Shown: piece after piece, positions 59,371 to 64,000 of the stretch
How positions within the stretch are numbered: position 1 is the stretch's first letter
Layout of the letters: each line of letters opens with the position of its first letter
Assembly (NCBI RefSeq): GCF_002926165.1
Contig: NZ_MAGP01000154.1
Location: 62,001 to 126,000, forward strand
Length of the DNA: 64,000 nucleotides
Reading direction: 5' to 3'
From: Micromonospora chalcea
GTDB lineage: Bacteria; Actinomycetota; Actinomycetes; Mycobacteriales; Micromonosporaceae
The notes under the pieces: generated by a model
What the model was told of the DNA's origin: nothing
The model's input: only the letters and a program-made list of their open reading frames with translations
Databases searched by the model: none
Program-made: the position numbers and the translations under genes

Positions 59371-60599
59371 CGGCACACACCTTTCGTCGTCTCTGCGGTC
59401 CCCGCCACCTCGGCGCGCAGCTGCGACGGCAGCAGCGGCTCCCGCAGCAGCGTGTCGAAGCGGTCGGCGAGGCTGGTGTCCGGCTCGCGGGCGGCCAGCC
59501 AGGCGTCGACCAGCCGGCCGCCCTCGGAGTAGGTGACGGAGTACGCGCGCCACAGCGGGTCGGCGGCGAACGTGACCATCTGCTCGGCCCGGTCGGGTGG
59601 CAGCAGCATCCACCGCCGCAGGTAGGCAAGTGCCTCCGCCCGGTCGCCGCCCTCGTCGTGCAGGAGCAGGGCGGCGTCGATGCGGGCCGGCAGCAGGCGC
59701 ACGATCAGGCCGCGCATCCGCTCGACCCGCTCGCCCTCGACGTGGACGCCCTCCCCGGCCAGGATGCCGGCGGTCCACTCGCCCCAGCCGGGGCCGAGCA
59801 CCGCGTCGACCGCCGCCTCGGCCAGGCCCTCGGTGACCAGGCACCGGGGTGTGTCGACCAGGGCGATGGTGTGCTCGTCCTGGCCGCCGTCGCGGACCAG
59901 GCCGGCCTCCTTCAGGCAGTGCTCGGTGTGGTGGCCGGGGTACGACTCGTGCGCCACGATGATCGGCAGCGCGGCCACCGACCGGCCGCTCGCCGCGTTC
60001 AGCGCCACGGCGGAGCGGAAGCCGCCCAGGTAGCTGTTGTACGCGTTCCACGGCGCGTCCCGGACCACCGTGTACTCGACGCGCTCGGTCCCGGGCAGGC
60101 CGAACCGGTCCCGGGTCCGCTCGCGCAGCGCGTCGGAGACCGCCTGCACGCAGCGGTGCAGCCGTTCCGGCGGGACGGTGTTGCGCCGGTAGAACTCCTC
60201 CACCCGGTCCACGAGCGGTCCCGGCCCGGGCAGCAGCGCGTCGATCTCGTCGTGCACCGCCGCGTACCGCTCCGGCGGGGTGCGGGTCACGTCGACGTCG
60301 TAACAGGCGCGCACCTCCTCCCGGAACGACATCGGCGTGCCGGCGAGCCGGTCGGCGACCGCGCGCAGCGCGGCGAGCTGGGCGGTGAGGTACCCGCGGC
60401 GGGCCGGTTCGAGGTCGCTGTCGTCGAGGGCGGCGAGCGTCCGGCCGGCCTGGCGGGACAGCTCGCGGGGGTCGGGCGGCGGTTCGGCGGCGACCTGGTC
60501 GCGCAGCGCCGGGTCACCGTAGTAGCAGTCGACGAGCCCGTCGACCAGACGGCCGAGGCGCAGGCCGCGCGGCAGGTAGTCGCGGACCAGCGGGTTCAC
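59367..60599 (-). CDS. DUF885-family HExxH metallopeptidase-like protein
   Basis: A 410-residue protein of the DUF885 family. The family hallmark HESYPGHHTEH (about residues 228-238) provides the zinc-binding HExxH-like signature, followed by LVDTPRCLVTEGLAEAAVDAVLG with the downstream glutamate. RERTRDRFGLP and WNAYNSYLGGFRSAVALNAASG upstream fit the family. There is no signal peptide, unlike many secreted DUF885 proteins. GTG at 60599 overlaps the stop of C (GTGA). Its presence among solute-binding-like proteins suggests cleavage of a bound peptide; the substrate is unknown. Confidence 0.83.
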   Translation of the reverse strand: MNPLVRDYLPRGLRLGRLVDGLVDCYYGDPALRDQVAAEPPPDPRELSRQAGRTLAALDDSDLEPARRGYLTAQLAALRAVADRLAGTPMSFREEVRACYDVDVTRTPPERYAAVHDEIDALLPGPGPLVDRVEEFYRRNTVPPERLHRCVQAVSDALRERTRDRFGLPGTERVEYTVVRDAPWNAYNSYLGGFRSAVALNAASGRSVAALPIIVAHESYPGHHTEHCLKEAGLVRDGGQDEHTIALVDTPRCLVTEGLAEAAVDAVLGPGWGEWTAGILAGEGVHVEGERVERMRGLIVRLLPARIDAALLLHDEGGDRAEALAYLRRWMLLPPDRAEQMVTFAADPLWRAYSVTYSEGGRLVDAWLAAREPDTSLADRFDTLLREPLLPSQLRAEVAGTAETTKGVCR

Positions 60600-62296
60600 T
60601 CGTCCACCCCCGGGCGTGCGGCGGTGAGGTCCACCGCGTACCCCTGCGGGGGCAGCGGCGCGATCCCGTCGACCCGGTCCGGTCGCCTCGGCGCGGCCAC
60701 CGGCGCCCGGTGCAGGATCGGCACCACCGCCACGTCGGCGACCGCGCGCTCCGCGGCGGCCCGCCAGGCGGCGTCGGCCCGCCACGGCTCCGGCGCGTCG
60801 AGCGCCCGCTCGATCAGCGCGTCCACCTCGGGTGCGGCGTAGCCGCCGTGGTTGGCGCCGCCGGGCACCGGGGTCGCCTGGAGCATCGCCTGCGCGAAGA
60901 CCCGCCCGTTGTGCTCCAGCCAGTCGGGTACGCGCGCCGCCACCGCGAGCTGCCAGCCGCCGGCGGTGGCGGGGGCGCGCAGCGCCTCGGTGTACGCGGC
61001 GTCGGCGAGCCCGACCGCCCGGGTCGGCAGGCCGGCCCGGGTGAGGTCGCTCGCGCAGGCGTGCGCCACCTCGGGTCCGAGGCCGGAGTGCGGGTGGATC
61101 AGGACCAGCGGCGTGCCGTCGGCGTGGCCCGCCGAGGCGAGCAGGTCACGGGCCCGCGCCGGATCACCGGTGGGGTACGGATCGGCCGTGTCGTGCCCGG
61201 CGTTGCCCGGCGGGATCAGCGAGCCCGCGATCCGTACCGGCACGCCGGGGCGGTGCCGCCGGTACAGGTCGGCCACCGCGGCCTTGTCCACGGCGAGCGC
61301 CACGGCCTGCCGTACCCGGGGGTCGGCCCAGACCGGGTCGCGCAGGTTGAGCAGGAGGTACGGGTCGAGCGCCCAGCCGAGCGCGCCGTCGCCGTCGACC
61401 GGCTCGGCGGCCGGCAGCCCGCCGACTGCGGGCGCGACCGGCACCTCGGCCGGCGCGTCGGTGGGCTCCGCGTCGGCGCGGCCGGCGCCGTCGCTCAGGC
61501 GCAGCTCCACCCGGTCGGCCTCGGCCCGCCGGTACGGGTCGGCGGCGGGCTCCCAGGCCGGGTTGCGGACCAGTTCGACCCATTCGCCGGGCCGGTGCCG
61601 CCGCACCCGGTACGGCCCGTTGGCGCGCAGGTGGGCGGCGGCCTCGGGGCTGCCGGGGACGAACGCGTCGTGCTCGACGGGCACCGCCGACGCCGCGGGC
61701 AGCGCGAGCATGTGCACGAAGTCCAGCGCCGGCCGGGCCAGCTCGATGACGAGCGTCTCGTCGTCGAGCGCGAAGACGCCGGGGATCTCGTGCGCGTTCT
61801 GGTACGCGGCCAGCGTCGCCGCGTCCCCGGCCCGGTGGGTGGCCTCCGCCGCCCAGGCGGTGGCGAAGTCGGCGAGGCCGCGCACGGTGCTCGCGAAGTA
61901 CGCGAGCGACGGCGAGGGCCGGACCGGGTTGCACATCCGTTTGAAGCCGCGGACCACGTCGTGCGCGCTGACCGGACGCCGGTCGGGGGTGTCCCAGCGG
62001 ACACCGGGGCGCATGTGGAACACGTAGCTGCGGTGGCTGGCGCCGAGCCCGGCGTTCCAGGTGGAGGGGACCTCCAGGGCGAGGTCAGGCACCGGCGTGA
62101 CGGCCTGCCAGTCGCGGACGTGCCGGGCGGTCTGCCAGGTGACGAGCTGCCGGGTGTGCAGCCGGACGAACGGGGCCGCCGACGCGGGGGCGCAGCTGGG
62201 GTCCAGCGGGGCGGCGTCGGTGGGCGCGACCACCCGCAGCACGCCGCCGCGCCGCCGCGCGGTGGCCGGCTCCGGCCGGTACGGGGCGACGGTCAT
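60596..62296 (-). CDS. Family-5 solute-binding-protein homologue without signal peptide (C)
   Basis: A 566-residue paralogue of A and B. It begins MTVAPYRPEPATARRRGGVLRVVAPTDAAPLDPSCAPAS, again without a signal peptide. Core features: HMRPGVRWDTPDRRPVSAHDVVRGFKRMCNP, AVALAVDKAAVADLYRR, PLVLIHPHSGLGPEVAHACASDLTRAGL, and RAVADVAVVPILHRAPVAA. Around residues 285-320 it has an Ala/Pro/Asp-rich insert of low complexity absent from A and B. ATG at 62296 overlaps the aminotransferase-fold gene stop. It is the first of the three in the transcript. Confidence 0.85.
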   Translation of the reverse strand: MTVAPYRPEPATARRRGGVLRVVAPTDAAPLDPSCAPASAAPFVRLHTRQLVTWQTARHVRDWQAVTPVPDLALEVPSTWNAGLGASHRSYVFHMRPGVRWDTPDRRPVSAHDVVRGFKRMCNPVRPSPSLAYFASTVRGLADFATAWAAEATHRAGDAATLAAYQNAHEIPGVFALDDETLVIELARPALDFVHMLALPAASAVPVEHDAFVPGSPEAAAHLRANGPYRVRRHRPGEWVELVRNPAWEPAADPYRRAEADRVELRLSDGAGRADAEPTDAPAEVPVAPAVGGLPAAEPVDGDGALGWALDPYLLLNLRDPVWADPRVRQAVALAVDKAAVADLYRRHRPGVPVRIAGSLIPPGNAGHDTADPYPTGDPARARDLLASAGHADGTPLVLIHPHSGLGPEVAHACASDLTRAGLPTRAVGLADAAYTEALRAPATAGGWQLAVAARVPDWLEHNGRVFAQAMLQATPVPGGANHGGYAAPEVDALIERALDAPEPWRADAAWRAAAERAVADVAVVPILHRAPVAAPRRPDRVDGIAPLPPQGYAVDLTAARPGVDE

Positions 62297-63630
62297 GACA
62301 GCTCCCGGACGAGGTCGGCGATGGCGTCGACGGCGCGGTCGACCTCCTCGGCGGTGTTGTAGAGGTGGGTGCAGATCCGGGCGGCGTAGTGCTGGTGCGG
62401 TGAGCCGGCGACGTCGAACTCGGTCCACCGGGTCCAGATCCGGTGCCGGCTCTCCAACTCGTCGACGAGGCGGGCGAATTTGGTGATGTTCCAGCCGTCG
62501 GCCCGGTCGGGGAACGGGTTGAACGCCACCAGCGGCGCGGTCAGCCGGTCGTCGGTGAGCGGTGAGTACAGCGACTCGACGCCGAACCGCTCGACGATCC
62601 GGGCGCGGGTGTGCGCGCCGAGCGCCACCGCGTGCCGCTCGATCCGGTCCCGGCCGATGCGGTCCCACAGCTCGCACGCCTTCGCCAGGGCGGCGCCCCG
62701 GGCGATGCTGGCGCTGCCGGCGCTCTGCAGGTAGTCGCCCATGTTGTAGCTCTCCACCCGGGTGGTGGTACGCGGTGGCGGGGCGCCCATCATCGGGTAC
62801 CAGGTGGAGATGACCGGCCAGAACGTCGGCAGCGGCAGCGGGTTGTGCTCGGGGTGGACCTTGTTGCGGACGTAGAGCAGCCCGGTGCCGAGCGGCCCGC
62901 ACTGGAACTTCGAGCCGGAGCAGGTGACGAAGTCGGGTCCGAGCGCGCGCAGGTCGGTGTCGAACAGGCCGGGCAGCAGCGCGCCGTCGACCACTGTGGT
63001 CAGGCCGTGTTGCTGGGCCAGGTCGCAGAGCTGGCGCACCGGCATCCGGGTGCCGGTGAACAGCGTGACGGCGGCGAACGCCAGCACCTTCGTCCGCGGC
63101 GTGATCGCCCGGGCGAACATGTCGACGATCTCCTCGGCGGTGACGTCCGGCCCGACCGGCGGGGTCAGCACGGTGAGCGTGATCCGGTGCCGGTTGCGCA
63201 GCAGGTTGAAGTTGGACAGCACCGAGTAGCACTCGTGGCTGGTGGTGATGACCTCGTCGCCCTCGTGCAGGTCGAGCCCGTTGATGACGCGGGCCACCCC
63301 CTCGGTGGCGTTGTGGCAGATCACCATTTCGTCCTGGTCTACGCCGAACGCCCGGCCGATGGCGGCGCGGTGCTCGGGGTACATGCCGGGCGGGTAGACG
63401 TTGCGCAGTCCGCCGTTCCACTCCCGGGTCACCCGGTCGTTGACGTCCAGCACCTCGTACGGCATCACGCCGATGGTGCCGGTGTTGAGGTGGACCGCGT
63501 CGGGCTCCATCGCGAACAGCGACCGCAGCTCCGCGAAGGAGGCGGCGCGCAGCGGGTCGGCCGGTGCGGGCGGCCCGCCGGTGCGGGAGGCCGTCGTGGT
63601 CGCGGGGTCGTCGGTCACGCTGACGCGCAT
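62293..63630 (-). CDS. Class V aminotransferase-fold PLP enzyme (isopenicillin N epimerase-like)
   Basis: A 445-residue fold-type I PLP enzyme of the class V group. Landmarks: VHLNTGTIGVMPYEVLD, HNATEGVARVINGLDLHEGDEVITTSHECYS, VLAFAAVTLFTGTRMPVRQL, LTTVVDGALLPGLFDTDL, and the PLP lysine in VTCSGSKFQCGPLGTGLLYV. The layout resembles CefD (isopenicillin N epimerase) and EgtE-like C-S lyases. It could epimerise an amino-acid residue or cleave a C-S bond. ATG at 63630 has AGGAGGGA upstream, unlike an in-frame ATG at 63657. First gene of the six-gene operon. Confidence 0.88.
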   Translation of the reverse strand: MRVSVTDDPATTTASRTGGPPAPADPLRAASFAELRSLFAMEPDAVHLNTGTIGVMPYEVLDVNDRVTREWNGGLRNVYPPGMYPEHRAAIGRAFGVDQDEMVICHNATEGVARVINGLDLHEGDEVITTSHECYSVLSNFNLLRNRHRITLTVLTPPVGPDVTAEEIVDMFARAITPRTKVLAFAAVTLFTGTRMPVRQLCDLAQQHGLTTVVDGALLPGLFDTDLRALGPDFVTCSGSKFQCGPLGTGLLYVRNKVHPEHNPLPLPTFWPVISTWYPMMGAPPPRTTTRVESYNMGDYLQSAGSASIARGAALAKACELWDRIGRDRIERHAVALGAHTRARIVERFGVESLYSPLTDDRLTAPLVAFNPFPDRADGWNITKFARLVDELESRHRIWTRWTEFDVAGSPHQHYAARICTHLYNTAEEVDRAVDAIADLVRELS

Positions 63631-63767
63631 GGCGTCCCTCCTGTCAGGAGCTGGCACCCGCCAGCGAATTTACCATATAATTCTCAAGTAAATAGTCGAC
63701 CCGCTGCCCGCCCCGTCCGACCGCGCCGGGCTCTCCGGCGCGTCCCACCGCAGAGCAGGGAGAAGCG
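63631..63767. promoter_or_regulatory. AT-rich divergent promoter with inverted repeat
   Basis: This 137-bp region separates the aminotransferase-fold gene (minus) from a small Cys-rich ORF (plus). Within an AT-rich island, ATTTAC (63668-63673) and GTAAAT (63688-63693) are inverse complements 14 bp apart. Between them lies TATAAT (63676-63681), a perfect plus-strand -10; its -35 is weak (CTGGCA, 63651-63656). A shared operator covering both promoters is likely. Confidence 0.6.
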
Positions 63768-63944
63768 ATGATCGCGTGCCACACCGGCGGTTGGCCGGAC
63801 ACCGAAGATCCTCAGCGGGCGGAGCCGGCTGCCTCCGGCTGCTCGTGCGGCTGCGCCGGCCGCTGCCGGCCGCCGTCCGCCGGCCCCGGCGGTGAGCGCG
63901 ACCGCCGGCAGGAGCAGTTCGACGCGCGCGACCGGGTGCCCTGA
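63768..63944 (+). CDS. Small Cys-rich peptide, 58 residues (possible precursor peptide)
   Basis: A 58-codon frame, ATG to TGA, preceded by CAGGGAGAAGCG, a good ribosome site. About nine in ten codons end in G or C, as in true genes here. The peptide starts MIACHTGGWPDTEDPQRAEP, then has the core-like SGCSCGCAGRC with Cys25, 27, 29 and 33, then an Arg/Glu-rich tail. It resembles no family I know. It is divergent from the operon of PLP enzyme, peptidase and solute-binding-like proteins, and a terminator follows. A precursor for a modified peptide or a metal-binding peptide are the two leading readings (inference); chance ORF remains possible. Confidence 0.6.
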   Translation: MIACHTGGWPDTEDPQRAEPAASGCSCGCAGRCRPPSAGPGGERDRRQEQFDARDRVP

Positions 63945-63953
63945 CGCCGGGCG

Positions 63954-63983
63954 GGTGGGGGCGGCCGGGCCGCCGCCCCCACC
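63954..63983 (+). terminator. Terminator after the small peptide gene
   Basis: GGTGGGGGCGGC (63954-63965) pairs with GCCGCCCCCACC (63972-63983) around a 6-base loop, nine bases after the small ORF stop. The final bases 63984-64000 include TCA at 63991-63993, which could be a minus-strand stop codon of a gene beyond the window, but this cannot be supported. Confidence 0.8.
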
Positions 63984-64000
63984 GGGCCGGTCAGCCGCCG

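Noticed and set aside
55934..59629. A single 1,231-codon frame suggesting a giant fusion of two solute-binding proteins
   Set aside because: The upstream half is a shadow frame of solute-binding homologue B. The true start of A is ATG 57661, which overlaps the stop of B.
55140..63630. A conventional oligopeptide ABC importer operon
   Set aside because: There is no permease or ATPase gene in the operon, and none of the three binding-protein homologues has a signal peptide.
1..64000. CRISPR arrays, tRNA or rRNA genes, insertion sequences
   Set aside because: I saw no regularly spaced repeats, no tRNA-like cloverleaf segment and no transposase-like protein; a tRNAscan or IS search could still find something short that I missed.

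Overview
The window is high-GC actinobacterial DNA. Nearly every codon ends in G or C, GTG starts and 4-bp ATGA/GTGA stop-start overlaps are common, and there are F420-type enzymes, Tat-like lipoprotein signals and secreted multidomain carbohydrate-active enzymes with CBM2 and CBM13 modules. It looks like Micromonospora or a close relative in the Micromonosporaceae; that placement is inference from style and gene content. I see no rRNA, tRNA, CRISPR, insertion sequence or phage gene.

Region 1 (1-24,615) is a large catabolic locus. On the minus strand an IclR regulator leads a PotB/PotC-type transporter that runs off the left edge. Divergently, a plus-strand operon (2,590-7,652) encodes a metal-dependent amidohydrolase-like protein, a beta-keto acid cleavage enzyme, a bicupin, an HpaI-type aldolase, a hot-dog thioesterase and a cyclase-family hydrolase, followed by an XRE-cupin regulator with a perfect 9+9 bp inverted repeat in front. 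A 13-gene minus-strand operon (24,615 down to 8,524), almost entirely joined by overlaps, carries a complete peptide-type ABC importer, one HyuA-type and two tandem HyuB-type hydantoinase/oxoprolinase subunits, an amidohydrolase, a SnoaL-like protein, a quinone oxidoreductase, a TIGR04076 protein, an LLM flavin oxidoreductase and an alpha/beta hydrolase. Together they suggest import of a cyclic-amide or acylated compound, ring opening, then beta-keto acid cleavage and aldol/thioester steps.

Region 2 (24,926-32,603) is a sugar-type ABC importer (binding protein, permease, one single-domain ATPase) with a phosphotriesterase-family protein, a ROK kinase and a YhfX-type PLP protein. A divergent ROK regulator probably controls it.

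Region 3 (32,957-41,537) is a secreted plant-polysaccharide cluster: CE1-type esterase-CBM2, CBM13-GH54 arabinofuranosidase, GH59 galactosidase-CBM13, GH43-CBM6-CBM2 and SGNH/CE3 esterase-CBM13. LacI-type palindromes lie in the upstream regions. A Cip1-like CBM2 protein (50,701-51,867) belongs with this theme.

Region 4 (41,642-50,679) is mixed housekeeping: a PPOX/F420-type oxidoreductase, DinB protein, GT-C-like membrane protein plus GT2 glycosyltransferase, SPFH-GYF protein plus zinc-ribbon membrane protein, DUF4386 protein, and an SDR divergent from an XRE regulator.

Region 5 (52,281-64,000) is the most unusual. A TldD/TldE-type protease pair converges (17-bp overlap) on a six-gene minus-strand operon: a class V aminotransferase-fold enzyme, three family-5 solute-binding-protein homologues that all lack signal peptides, a DUF885 HExxH metallopeptidase, and a protein with an HDVFGH motif that could form a 2-His-1-Glu metal site. 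Divergent from the operon, across a 137-bp AT-rich promoter region, is a 58-residue Cys-rich peptide gene with its own ribosome binding site and terminator. I read this as a candidate peptide-based biosynthetic system not matching any I know; this is inference.
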